From positions 62,001-126,000 of the forward strand of contig CAVOGA010000003.1 in NCBI GenBank assembly GCA_963695135.1: 64,000 nucleotides of DNA, given 5' to 3'. The notes below the pieces were generated by a model that was not told the origin of the DNA, did not search any database, and worked only from the letters and a program-made list of their open reading frames with translations. Source of the stretch: Marinihelvus sp963695135. Lineage in GTDB: Bacteria > Pseudomonadota > Gammaproteobacteria > Xanthomonadales > SZUA-36. Position numbers and translations under genes: made by a program. Below, piece after piece: positions 41,126 through 49,507 of this stretch (within the stretch, counting starts at the first letter, position 1; each line of letters begins with the position of its first letter).

Positions 41126-41745
41126 GACGAGGCTTTGCCGGCCTGGCGAAGGGCCTGCGCGTAGCGCTTCTGTAAAACCCCCACACGTCGGACGTATTCC
41201 TGTGTTTCGCGGTAGGGCGGAACCCCTGCATGGTTCTGCACCGCACCGGGACCGGCGTTATAGGCCGCCGACGCCAGCGTCACATCGCCACCAAACTGGG
41301 CCAGCAGGCCGGCCAGGTAGCGGGTGCCACCTTCGATATTGGCGACCGGATCATAAGGATCGGTGACACCCAGGTCGCTCTGGGTGCCCGGCATGAGTTG
41401 CATCAGGCCCTGGGCGCCCTTGGGCGAACGCGCATCGACCTGGTAGGCGGATTCGGCGTGAATGATGGCGCGGATGAGGCTCTCGTCAACCGAGTGCACG
41501 ATAGCCACCTCGCGAATGATTTCCGGAAAAGCCTCGGTGTTCAGGGGCACGTTTTCCCAGTTAACACGCGCGCTGCACTTCGGGTCCGAGGCGTAGCAGG
41601 GAATCCGGATCGCCTCAAAGCGCTGTCCGGCCGGTGGCTTCTCGCTGGTGAGATGCACCACCCCGTCCTCGTCCGTGTACTTGTAGATCTGCGCCGCGAC
41701 GGGGACCGACAGCAGCCACAGGCACAGCCCGCACACGGAAGCCAT
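41122..41745 (-). CDS. Secreted lytic transglycosylase with DUF4124 domain
   Basis: The protein has a signal peptide (MASVCGLCLWLLSVPVAAQ), then DUF4124 (QIYKYTDEDGVVHLTSEKP) and an SLT goose-type lysozyme domain with the catalytic glutamate in IIHAESAYQVDARSPKGAQGLMQL and AAYNAGPGAVQ. It probably cleaves glycan strands in the periplasm. The ATG at 41745 places the signal peptide at the N-terminus. The frame is open to 41835, but that start would add a basic 30-residue extension. It ends 4 bp inside the dnaE stop region, convergently. Confidence 0.88.
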
Positions 41746-41868
41746 GCGATAGCGGGAAACGCGCCTTGCCGGGAAAAATTGCACGGTTATGAATTCAGCC
41801 TGCACGGTGACATGCGTTATTCTATGCTCAATCACGCCACCAGGCGAAGCACATCAAAGGAGCAGAAC

Positions 41869-42114
41869 ATGACCATCATCTACGCACTGATCGTCGGCGG
41901 TATCGCCGGCTGGCTGGCCGGACTGGTCATGAAGGGCTCCAGCCAGGGCGTTTTGCTGAACATCGTTATCGGCCTGATCGGCGGCGCCATCGGCGGCTGG
42001 CTGTTCGGGCTGCTGGGCGTCAGCACCGGCAGCGGGCTGATCGGCAGCATCATTACGGCCTTTGTCGGGGCGGTGCTGCTGCTGTGGATTGTCGGCAAGC
42101 TGAGCGGGAAATAA
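41869..42114 (+). CDS. GlsB/YeaQ/YmgE-family small membrane protein
   Basis: This is an 81-residue protein from ATG 41869 with a GGAG ribosome site. It has three glycine-rich hydrophobic spans (ALIVGGIAGWLAGLVM, then VLLNIVIGLIGGAIGGWLFGLLG, then GLIGSIITAFVGAVLLLWIV). This transglycosylase-associated protein family is stress-linked in some bacteria, and its molecular role is not known. It is divergent from the DUF4124 transglycosylase. Confidence 0.92.
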   Translation: MTIIYALIVGGIAGWLAGLVMKGSSQGVLLNIVIGLIGGAIGGWLFGLLGVSTGSGLIGSIITAFVGAVLLLWIVGKLSGK

Positions 42115-42136
42115 CGCCCGCGCCAAAAAGGGCCGT

Positions 42137-43027
42137 TCAGGCCTCGCGGTCCAGCACGCGGATCATGCCTTCCTGCGCCGTGCTGGCCACCAGGCGCCCT
42201 GCCCGGTCGTAGATCAGCCCGCGGGCCAGGCCGCGGCTGCCGCCGCTGTTCGGGCTGTCACAGTCGTACAGCAGCCAGTCATCCACCCGCACATCGCGGT
42301 GAAACCACATGGCATGGTCCAGGCTCGCCATCACCAGGTTGCCCTGGCGGAAAGAAATGCCGTGCGGCAGGGTCGCGGTGCCAATCAGGTGAAAGTCGGA
42401 CACGTAGGCAAGCAGGGTTCGGTGCAGCGGCTGCGAATCGTCAAGTTCGCCGGAGAGACGGAACCAGATCTGTTGCCGCGGCGGCATCGGCTTTGGATGA
42501 AACGGGTCCTGGGCGAGCACCGGGCGAAATTCAAAGGGGCCAAAACGGTTATACCAGCGACGCAGCTTGGGTGGCGCGGTAGCCAGCTCGTCCCGGGCCA
42601 ACTCCTGCTCATTGGGCAGGTCTTCCGGCGGCGGAACGTCCGGCATCTCAAACTGGTGCTCAACCCCGTCCTGGGGGAGCTGAAATGAAGCCGCCAGGGT
42701 GAAGATCTGGCGCCCATGCTGGATCGCGACCACGCGGCGCGCGGTAAAACTGCGACCATCCCGGCTGCGGTCCACGTTGTAAACAATCGGCGCCTCCGGG
42801 TCACCGGCGCGCAGAAAATAGGCGTGCAGGGAATGCACCATCCGCCCCTCGACCGTCTGGCTGGCAGCCAGCAGCGCCTGCGCCAGCACCTGGCCCCCAA
42901 ACACGCGCTCGGTGCCAATATCCCGGCTTTCACCACGAAACAGGTTCACCTCGAGCGGCTCGAGGGTCATGAGGTCCAGGAGTTCCCGGACGGCGTCGTC
43001 GTGAGAACCGTGAGACTGATCGTTCAT
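42137..43027 (-). CDS. tesB: Acyl-CoA thioesterase II
   Basis: TesB hydrolyses medium- and long-chain acyl-CoA. The 296-residue double hot-dog protein has NLFRGESRDIGTERVFGGQVLAQAL in the first half and SLDHAMWFHRDVRVDDWLLYD in the second, with the catalytic Asp in the latter. It ends GLIYDRAGRLVASTAQEGMIR. The ATG at 43027 (MNDQSHGSHDD) is chosen. Open frame upstream to 43117 overlaps the next, divergent gene. Confidence 0.95.
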   Translation of the reverse strand: MNDQSHGSHDDAVRELLDLMTLEPLEVNLFRGESRDIGTERVFGGQVLAQALLAASQTVEGRMVHSLHAYFLRAGDPEAPIVYNVDRSRDGRSFTARRVVAIQHGRQIFTLAASFQLPQDGVEHQFEMPDVPPPEDLPNEQELARDELATAPPKLRRWYNRFGPFEFRPVLAQDPFHPKPMPPRQQIWFRLSGELDDSQPLHRTLLAYVSDFHLIGTATLPHGISFRQGNLVMASLDHAMWFHRDVRVDDWLLYDCDSPNSGGSRGLARGLIYDRAGRLVASTAQEGMIRVLDREA

Positions 43028-43095
43028 CGCTGTGCTGCTCCTGGTTATGCAATGGCCGGCACCCGCGCAGCGTACTGATTGGTTACCATGCCCGG

Positions 43096-43991
43096 ATGAG
43101 CACGAAGTGTACCGCACATGCTTCAGACGGGGCTTCAGACGGGGCTTCAGCCCGGGCCGCAGACTGGCTTGCCCGCCACAGCTCCGTGCCTGCTTTACAA
43201 GCGCGGGAACTGGCCCGGATCACGCCGGCGCTGCTCGCTGCCCTGCCGCCGGGCAGCGGCTGGCTGCTTGGCCTCGCGGGCGCGCCCGGGACCGGCAAAT
43301 CCACGCTGGCGCGCATGCTGGCGGCGGTCGAGTCGCGAGCAGGGAGCGACGCCGTCAGCCATCCGTCAGCGCCGATCATCGTGCTCTCACTGGATGACTA
43401 CTACCTGACCCGCGCGGAACGCGACAAGCTGGCGCAAACCATTCACCCGGCGCTGGCCCAGCGCGGTGTGCCGGGCACCCACGACCAGTCCCGGCTGTTT
43501 GCCGATATTGACCAGCTGGTCGGCGGGCTACGAAGGAACCCTGACCATACCCGTGTTCGACAAGTCGCGGGATGACCGCAAGCCCCGGGGGCGCGACACT
43601 GGCCCTGGACGGGCAACCGGCCCGGATCATCGTCGAGGGCTGGTTTATCGGAACCCCGCCCCTGCCGGAAAAAATGCGGGGGCAAACACCGCGGGAGACA
43701 CCGTCGCAGAACCCTGACCGGGAACACGCCCTGCATGAATACATCGCAAGCCGGCACGCCGCCTTTTACCGCGCATGGTGTGCACGGGCCGACGCCCTGT
43801 GGCTGCTGGCGGCACCGGACTTTGACACCGTCCGCGATTGGCGCTGGCAGCAGGAACAGGACCTGCCGGCAAACCGGCGCCTGTTGAAATCGCCGGCAGA
43901 GGTACAGCGGTTTCTGCAGCCCTTCGAAGCGTTGGTTCGCTACCAGCTGGCCTGCGGGGAGGCATGGGCGGACCTGGTGCATCCAGCTTGA
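43096..43991 (+). CDS. P-loop kinase, D-glycerate 3-kinase (GLYK)-like (frameshifted)
   Basis: The first frame has the Walker A loop GLAGAPGTGKSTLARML and LSLDDYYLTRAERDKLA, with HPALAQRGVPGTHD, which is typical of GLYK and uridine-kinase-like enzymes. A second frame carries YEGTLTIPVFDKSRDDRKPRG from about 43525. A third carries RIIVEGWFIGTPP and WRWQQEQDLPANR to the stop at 43991. Two indels (near 43525 and 43590) therefore break a typical 300-residue kinase. GLYK phosphorylates D-glycerate to 3-phosphoglycerate. The family is likely, the exact substrate inferred. A 12-bp repeat lies in its 5' end. Confidence 0.78.
43120..43150 (+). repeat. 12-bp in-frame tandem repeat in the kinase gene
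   Basis: CTTCAGACGGGG occurs 2.5 times in a row, encoding the repeated tetrapeptide ASDG near the N-terminus. The unit length keeps the frame. It precedes the kinase domain, so copy number should not affect catalysis. Confidence 0.7.
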
Positions 43992-44015
43992 CAGGGACCA
44001 CCTTCCTCACCTGCA

Positions 44016-45459
44016 ATGCGCGCCATGAGCTTTCTCTGGCACGACTACGAAACCTTCGGCACGAACCCGGCCTTTGACCGGCCGGTGCAATTTGCCGCCA
44101 TCCGCACCGATGACCAACTCAACCCGGTCGGTGAGCCGTTCAGCTGCTTTGCCCGGCCGATGACCGACAGCCTGCCCCACCCGATGGCCTGCCTGGTGAC
44201 CGGCATCACGCCACAGCGTGCGCTGAGGGAGGGGGTTATCGAGGCGGATTTTGCCCGCCAGATATACGAGCAGATGATGGTCCCGAACACCTGCGGCGCG
44301 GGCTACAACTCGCTGCGCTTTGACGACCAGGTCAGCCGCCACCTGTTCTTCCGCAATTTTTACGATCCCTACGAGCGCGAGTACAAGAACGGCAACTCGC
44401 GCTGGGACCTGATCAACCTCACCCGCATGTGCTACGCGCTGCGGCCGGAAGGCATCGTCTGGCCGGAGCGTGAGCCCGGGGTGCCGAGTTTTCGGCTGGA
44501 AGAACTGACGGCGGCGAACGGCATCGCCCACGCCGGCGCCCATGACGCGCTGGTTGACGTGCAAGCGACCATCGACCTGGCCCGGCTCATTCGTCATGCA
44601 CAGCCACGGCTGTTCGAGTGGGCGCTGGGTCTGCGCAACAAACAGGTGATTTCCGGCCTGCTGGACACGCGCAGCCCCCAACCGGTGCTGCACACCTCGT
44701 CACGCATTCCCGCGGCGCGTGGCTGCACCACCCTGGTTCTGCCACTCGCGACGGTGCCCGACCGCCCCAAAGAGACCATCGTCGTCGACCTGATGGCGGA
44801 TCCTTCGGCACTTATCGAATTGCCGGTTGACGACTTGCGGGACCGCCTGTTCGTGCCAAGCGCCGACCTGCCGGAGGGAGTTGAGCGGATCGCGCTCAAG
44901 ACCGTTGCCAGCAACAAGGTGCCCATGCTCGCCCCCGCAGCCACGCTGCGGGGCGTCGACCAGGACCGTATCGGACTGGATGAAGACCGCTGTCGCGCAA
45001 ACGCCGCAGTGCTGATGAAGTACCGGGACGAACTCCGGGTGAAGGTCATGGAGCTGTTTTTGCCGATTCCGCGTGAGCCCGGTCCTGATCCGGACGACAC
45101 GCTCTACAGTGGCGGCTTTTTTACCGACCGGGACCGCAGCACGCATGAACCGCCTGCGCCTGGCCCGGCCTGAGTCACTGGCAGAGTTCGCCGGACAGTT
45201 TGATGACCCCAGGCTGCCCGAGATGCTGTTCCGTTATCGCGCGCGCAACTTCCCGGACAGCCTCACGGCGGATGAAGCCGAACGGTGGGAAACGGATCGG
45301 CTGGCGCGGTTTAACGATGACAGCTTAGACGGCCGGCTGGGCCTTGAGGGCTTCGCCCAGGAGCTGGCTCAGGCGCGCCGGGATCAGGTTGAAAACAGCA
45401 CCGCGCTGGCAGTGCTGGACCAGGTCGAGGCCTGGGTCGCAGACCTGGTTCGCGAATAG
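44016..45459 (+). CDS. sbcB: Exonuclease I (frameshifted)
   Basis: SbcB degrades single-stranded DNA 3' to 5' and acts in recombination and mismatch repair. The first frame has the DEDDh motif FLWHDYETFGTNPAFDRPVQ at the N-terminus, YNSLRFDDQVSRHLFFRNFYDPY, and HAGAHDALVDVQATI. After YSGGFFTDRD an indel near 45140 switches to the frame with RARNFPDSLTADEAERWETDR, the expected C-terminal segment of the family, ending at 45459. Total length is about 480 residues, like E. coli. Confidence 0.93.
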
Positions 45460-45766
45460 TCCGGCCGTCACCGCCCTGCAACAGAATTCGGTCGGACTCA
45501 AAATCCGAAGATCAAGCATTTACGAGTCAAACTTGTGTTGACTTCGAACCGTCTATGCACAAGTGACTGATTGTGCATATGACAGTAAAAAGACAGGGCG
45601 GCGCCCTTAAAATTGCCAGCCGGTCTCTGTAACTCATTGTTTTTGATATTCAAAAACAGATGGTCAATTTTTGACCAATCCGGTAACCACCTTACCCCCG
45701 GTCACCTCGCTGAAGCTTACCCACAATGTTATCCACAGTTTGTGTGGATAACGTTACGGGAATGTT
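45460..45766. other. AT-rich intergenic region with multiple dyads
   Basis: This gap between sbcB and a small leftward gene is clearly more AT-rich than its surroundings. It contains TGCACAA/TTGTGCA (8-nt loop, 45555-45576), TTTTTGA/TCAAAAA (around 45640-45656) and TGGTCAA/TTGACCA (around 45661-45676) as separate inverted repeats, then a DnaA-box cluster at its right end. I see no RNA gene in it. Confidence 0.6.
45717..45752. promoter_or_regulatory. Cluster of three DnaA boxes
   Basis: TTATCCACA at 45729-45737 and TGTGGATAA at 45743-45751 are two perfect, oppositely oriented DnaA boxes inside a 10-bp perfect inverted repeat with a 5-bp spacer. TTACCCACA at 45717-45725 differs from the box by one base and has the same orientation as the first. 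Three boxes in 36 bp is unlikely by chance. DnaA binding is inferred from sequence only. Confidence 0.7.
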
Positions 45767-46006
45767 TCAGGCGACGTTGAGGGCCAGTTGAGGGCTCCCC
45801 GGAGCGTGGTTTTTGCGGCTGCGGTGATGGCCACCGGAACGCTTCGCCAGCCGGTCCAGGGTTCGGCGAGCACCCGGGGAAACAAACTCGACATGGGTCC
45901 CGTCACTGAACTGGAGCATCCAGATTTTGAGCGGACCCTCCTCGCTGGTTGGCACCGCCATAACGCCCGTGATTGTCTTGCCGATCAGATCATCATGCCC
46001 TTTCAT
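45767..46006 (-). CDS. Hypothetical 79-residue protein
   Basis: The ATG at 46006 is preceded by GAGGAG 6 bp upstream, a strong ribosome site. The protein starts MKGHDDLIGKTITGVMAVPT and contains a beta-rich middle (IWMLQFSDGTHVEFVSP) and a basic C-terminus (RLAKRSGGHHRSRKNHAPG). I do not recognise a family. The DnaA-box cluster lies just beyond its 3' end. A longer frame to 46057 has no better ribosome site. Confidence 0.6.
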   Translation of the reverse strand: MKGHDDLIGKTITGVMAVPTSEEGPLKIWMLQFSDGTHVEFVSPGARRTLDRLAKRSGGHHRSRKNHAPGSPQLALNVA

Positions 46007-46202
46007 GTTGAGCTCCTCGCTTGTGTTGGAGCCTATTAGATGACAAGCCGTTCTCAAAACGTGAGAGCGCTGAAAAAGTATTTTTCCTACCGCCTGCTGC
46101 GTTGATCTGCCCTACGACCGGGGCCCCGCCCGACCTAATCTGTGCGGACCGGGACAAGCCCGGCAATCTACTCAACAGCTAACCATGCAAAAGGGGAATG
46201 TC

Positions 46203-46496
46203 ATGAATGCAATCCGTAATCGAATCGCAACCCTCGCCGCCGGACTGGTCCTGTCCATGGCGGCCCTGGCCGGCCAACCGGTCGATATCAATTCGGCCGA
46301 TGCCGAAACGCTATCTGATTCGCTGGACGGGGTCGGGTTGAACAAGGCCCGCGCCATCGTTGCCTACCGCAACCAGAACGGCCCGTTTCGACACGCCGAT
46401 GAACTGGTCAACGTCAAGGGCATCGGCATCGCAACGGTCGATAAAAACCGCGACTACATCCTGCTCTCGGCAGACAAGAAGGTGGCGAACAAGTAG
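46203..46496 (+). CDS. ComEA-type helix-hairpin-helix DNA-binding protein
   Basis: The 97-residue protein has a signal peptide (1-23, ending AALAGQ) and a ComEA-like double HhH: PVDINSADAETLSDSLDGVGLNKARAIVAYRNQNGPF, then ELVNVKGIGIATVDKNRDYI. In Gram-negative bacteria such periplasmic proteins bind incoming double-stranded DNA in natural transformation, though many copies occur outside competence operons. The ATG at 46203 follows AAGGGGAA. An alternative at 46185 adds six residues. It is not linked to other competence genes here. Confidence 0.9.
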   Translation: MNAIRNRIATLAAGLVLSMAALAGQPVDINSADAETLSDSLDGVGLNKARAIVAYRNQNGPFRHADELVNVKGIGIATVDKNRDYILLSADKKVANK

Positions 46497-46568
46497 CGCT
46501 GACGCTCTGCGGTTCAGCTGGTTTGCCGGCTGACCGCAGGGTGCCGGGAGCCGGCGCAAAACGCCCGG

Positions 46569-47174
46569 TCAGGAGCTGGAGAAGGTCAGTCGTGACCCGA
46601 AGGCATGGGCCAGTGTGCTTTGATCAATGTACTCCAGCTCCCCGCCCAGGGGCACACCATGGGCAATGCGTGAGGACACGATGCCGCGCTCCTGGGCCAT
46701 TTGCTGAAGATAGTACGCCGTCGCCTCCCCTTCCACGGTCGGATTCGTGGCGATGATCAATTCGCGCGGCGGATGCTCGTCAAGGCGCTGCTCCAGCTCA
46801 TCCAACCCGAGCTCCGCCGGCCCGATTCCGTCCAGGGGCGACAGCCGGCCCAGGAGAACAAAGTAGGTTCCGGAATACGCCGTGGCCTGCTCAATGGCGA
46901 GCACATCGACCGGTGATTCGACGATACACAGCAGGCCACGATCGCGGCGGTCGTTGGAACAGATCGCGCAGCGTTCGTGTTCGGTGAGGTCACGGCACTC
47001 CGCGCAGCGCCCGATACGCTCCATGGCGTCTGCCAGCACCTGTGAGAGCGCTACACCGCCCTCGCGGTCACGCTCGAGAAGGTGCAGCGCCATCCGCTGG
47101 GCTGACTTTGGGCCCACGCCCGGCAAGCACCGCAGGGCCTCGATCAGCGTGCCCAGCAGCGTGGACTGCTCCAT
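46569..47174 (-). CDS. recR: Recombination mediator RecR
   Basis: RecR acts with RecO (and RecF) to load RecA on gapped DNA. The 201-residue protein has an N-terminal HhH (LIEALRCLPGVGPKSAQRMA), a C4 zinc finger (CAECRDLTEHERCAIC) and a Toprim domain (LCIVESPVDVLAIEQA and ATNPTVEGEATAYYL). It follows ybaB by 38 bp in the conserved dnaX-ybaB-recR order. Confidence 0.97.
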   Translation of the reverse strand: MEQSTLLGTLIEALRCLPGVGPKSAQRMALHLLERDREGGVALSQVLADAMERIGRCAECRDLTEHERCAICSNDRRDRGLLCIVESPVDVLAIEQATAYSGTYFVLLGRLSPLDGIGPAELGLDELEQRLDEHPPRELIIATNPTVEGEATAYYLQQMAQERGIVSSRIAHGVPLGGELEYIDQSTLAHAFGSRLTFSSS

Positions 47175-47212
47175 CGTGGTCAAAACGTCATCAAGGGTTC
47201 AGCAGCGGCCGC

Positions 47213-47533
47213 TCAGAAGGGCAGCTTCATACCCGGTGGCAGGTTAAGGCCCTGGGCCAGTCCGGACATGTGCTCCTGGTTGGCTTCGTGGATCCGGTTG
47301 ACGGCATCGTTGGCGGCGGCAGTGATCAGGTCTTCAAGCATTTCCATGTCATCGGCAACTGCCGGATCAATGGTCACCTTCAGCGTGGCGAATTTGCCGT
47401 TCATGCGCACGGAGACCATGCCGCCGCCGGCCGTCCCGGTGACTTCGAGCTTGGCCAGCTCTTCCTGGGCGGCTTTCATCTCCTGCTGCATTTTTTGCGC
47501 CTGCTGAAGCAGGCCTGCGATGTTACCTTTCAC
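47213..47533 (-). CDS. ybaB: YbaB/EbfC nucleoid-associated protein
   Basis: YbaB dimers bind DNA and help organise the nucleoid. The 106-residue protein begins MKGNIAGLLQQAQKMQQEM, has a long N-terminal helix, VTGTAGGGMVSVRMNGK and the helix LEDLITAAANDAVNRIHE. It lies 24 bp after dnaX and before recR. Confidence 0.96.
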   Translation of the reverse strand: MKGNIAGLLQQAQKMQQEMKAAQEELAKLEVTGTAGGGMVSVRMNGKFATLKVTIDPAVADDMEMLEDLITAAANDAVNRIHEANQEHMSGLAQGLNLPPGMKLPF

Positions 47534-47557
47534 GTTAGCCTTCCCGAGCCCCTGGGG

Positions 47558-49231
47558 CTACTGAAGCGGTTGTATGGAATCATTGAGAATGCGGGCGCCG
47601 AAGCGATCCTTCAAGGACTGGATCGTGGGGTCTTCCTCAATGGCGCGTTCCGCATCGCTGAGCTGACGAATCTGTGCCTGCTCATCAACGACTGCGGGCG
47701 AAGATACGGCGACCTTAACCGGGTCCAGGGCCACGCGCACCGGACAGCCCAGCTGGGCCGTGATTTCTGACTGCAGCTCGCGCACCAGGCGGTCGCTGCC
47801 CAGGTACTTGACGTCCTCGGGAATCACGAAATGCCAGTCCTGCCCGTTGCGCGAATCCAGTTGAATGTTCCGCGCCAGTTCCCGAACCGCACCCTTGAGT
47901 CGCAGGCGCTCCAGCAGTGTCCGCCAATCCAGCTCCTGCCCGCCTTCGATGGCCGGAGCCTTCGCGGACCGGGCCTGCCGGGCGACCCGGCTGACATCAC
48001 CGCCCACCGCCGCAGCGCCGGAAACGGGCTCAGCGCCCTGGCCTGAAGCTGAAACGGCGGCTTTGCCGGCAGCAGACGCGCCCGAAGCACTTCCCTTACC
48101 CGCGCCGCCCTGCTCTGAACCGCCGGTGGAAGGCGCGGACCCGGCCTGCACCGGACGGAAGGCGAGCATGCGTAACAGGGTCATTTCCAGGCCCGTCCGC
48201 GGGTTGGGCGCCAGCCCCAGGTCACGTTGACCCTGGATGGCAATCTGGTAAAACAGCTGTACATCCTCCGGGCTCAGGCTTCCGGCAAGTTCCTCGATGG
48301 AGGCCCAGTCGGCACGTTCAGGATCCGTATACCCGGGAACCACCTGCACCAGGCCGATCCGGTGCAACACCTCCGCCAACTCGGCAAGCACCGTCTCAAA
48401 ATCGCGTGACTGGGCGGCCAACTCCTGCACCAGGGCCAGGAGTTCCGGGCCATTGCCGGTCGCAAGCGCCGTCACCAGCCGGGCAATATACGCGTGGTCC
48501 ACGCTGCCCAGCATCTGCGCAACATCACTGTCGGCAAGCTTCCCGCCGCCAAAGGCAATGGCCTGGTCAAGCAGGCTGAGGCCGTCACGCATCGAGCCGT
48601 CCGCAGCCCGGGAGATACGCTCCAGGGCGGCCGGTTCGCTTTCAATGCCTTCTTCGCTGACCAGGTGCCCCAGCTGGCCCATGATCTGGTCGGGCAACAG
48701 GCGCCGCAGGCTGAAGCGCAGGGCCCGCGACAGGATGGTCAGCGGTATTTTCTCGGGATCGGTGGTCGCCAGGACAAATTTTACGTGCGGCGGGGGTTCT
48801 TCGAGCGTCTTGAGCAAGGCGTTGAAGCTCGACTTCGAGAGCATGTGCACCTCGTCGATGATGTACACCTTGTAGCGCCCGCGGGACGGGGCAAACTGCA
48901 CCGTATCGAGCAACTCGCGCATGTCATCAACGCCGGTTTTGGACGCCGCGTCAATTTCGATCATGTCCTGGAAACGCCCTTCATCGACTTCCAGGCACGC
49001 GGAACATTCATTGCAGGGGTTCGAGCTGACGCCTTGTTCGCAATTCAGGCACTTGGCCAGGATGCGGGCGATGGTTGTTTTACCGACACCGCGCGTTCCG
49101 GTCAGGACAAAGGCATGATGGACCCGGTCATTGTCCAGGCCATTGACCAGGGCCTGAACCACGGACTCCTGCCCGACCACCTGCTCGAAATTCTTGGGCC
49201 GCCACTTGCGGGCAAGGACCTGGTAGCTCAT
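47558..49231 (-). CDS. dnaX: DNA polymerase III subunits tau/gamma
   Basis: DnaX is the clamp-loader motor. The 557-residue protein has the Walker A TGTRGVGKTTIARIL, a zinc site around CLNCEQGVSSNPCNECSACLE, the DEVHMLSK Walker B-like segment, and a Gly/Ala/Ser-rich linker (about 375-420) before the tau C-terminal domain. I see no A AAA AAG slippery site in the linker region, so frameshifting to make gamma as in E. coli is not supported. Confidence 0.97.
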   Translation of the reverse strand: MSYQVLARKWRPKNFEQVVGQESVVQALVNGLDNDRVHHAFVLTGTRGVGKTTIARILAKCLNCEQGVSSNPCNECSACLEVDEGRFQDMIEIDAASKTGVDDMRELLDTVQFAPSRGRYKVYIIDEVHMLSKSSFNALLKTLEEPPPHVKFVLATTDPEKIPLTILSRALRFSLRRLLPDQIMGQLGHLVSEEGIESEPAALERISRAADGSMRDGLSLLDQAIAFGGGKLADSDVAQMLGSVDHAYIARLVTALATGNGPELLALVQELAAQSRDFETVLAELAEVLHRIGLVQVVPGYTDPERADWASIEELAGSLSPEDVQLFYQIAIQGQRDLGLAPNPRTGLEMTLLRMLAFRPVQAGSAPSTGGSEQGGAGKGSASGASAAGKAAVSASGQGAEPVSGAAAVGGDVSRVARQARSAKAPAIEGGQELDWRTLLERLRLKGAVRELARNIQLDSRNGQDWHFVIPEDVKYLGSDRLVRELQSEITAQLGCPVRVALDPVKVAVSSPAVVDEQAQIRQLSDAERAIEEDPTIQSLKDRFGARILNDSIQPLQ

Positions 49232-49302
49232 GCGTTGTGAAATATCCCCGGGTGAATTGTCATGTGAAAAATCACGAAGGACATCAACTATAACAGAAGG
49301 AG

Positions 49303-49417
49303 GGTGGCAGCCCCCGCCCGCCGTTCCCCGGCACCCGACGTCATTGCTGCCGCTGCTCCCTTCCGGGCCTGACGGGGTTCACAACGTGTCGCTGCGGGGT
49401 GACCGACAGGGGCCACC
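49303..49417 (-). ncRNA. ffs: SRP RNA (4.5S-type)
   Basis: The SRP RNA pairs with Ffh to target membrane proteins. Read leftward, the ends GGTGGC and GCCACC pair, enclosing a long stem. The conserved domain IV hairpin contains GTCAGGCCCGGAAGGGAGCA with the invariant GGAAG tetraloop region and asymmetric loop. It lies just upstream of dnaX on the same strand. The ends were set from base pairing and may be off by a few bases. Confidence 0.92.
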
Positions 49418-49507
49418 ATTGATACCAGCGGGCGGCCAGGCCGCGCGCGGGCGTGCATTGTCGCCCATGGCCGGGACGCATTCAAGGCGTGAATCGGGAA
49501 CGACCCC

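Noticed and set aside
45460..45766. Chromosomal origin of replication
   Set aside because: DnaA boxes are present but dnaA, dnaN, gyrB and gidA are not nearby, and only three boxes are seen. A secondary DnaA site is more likely.
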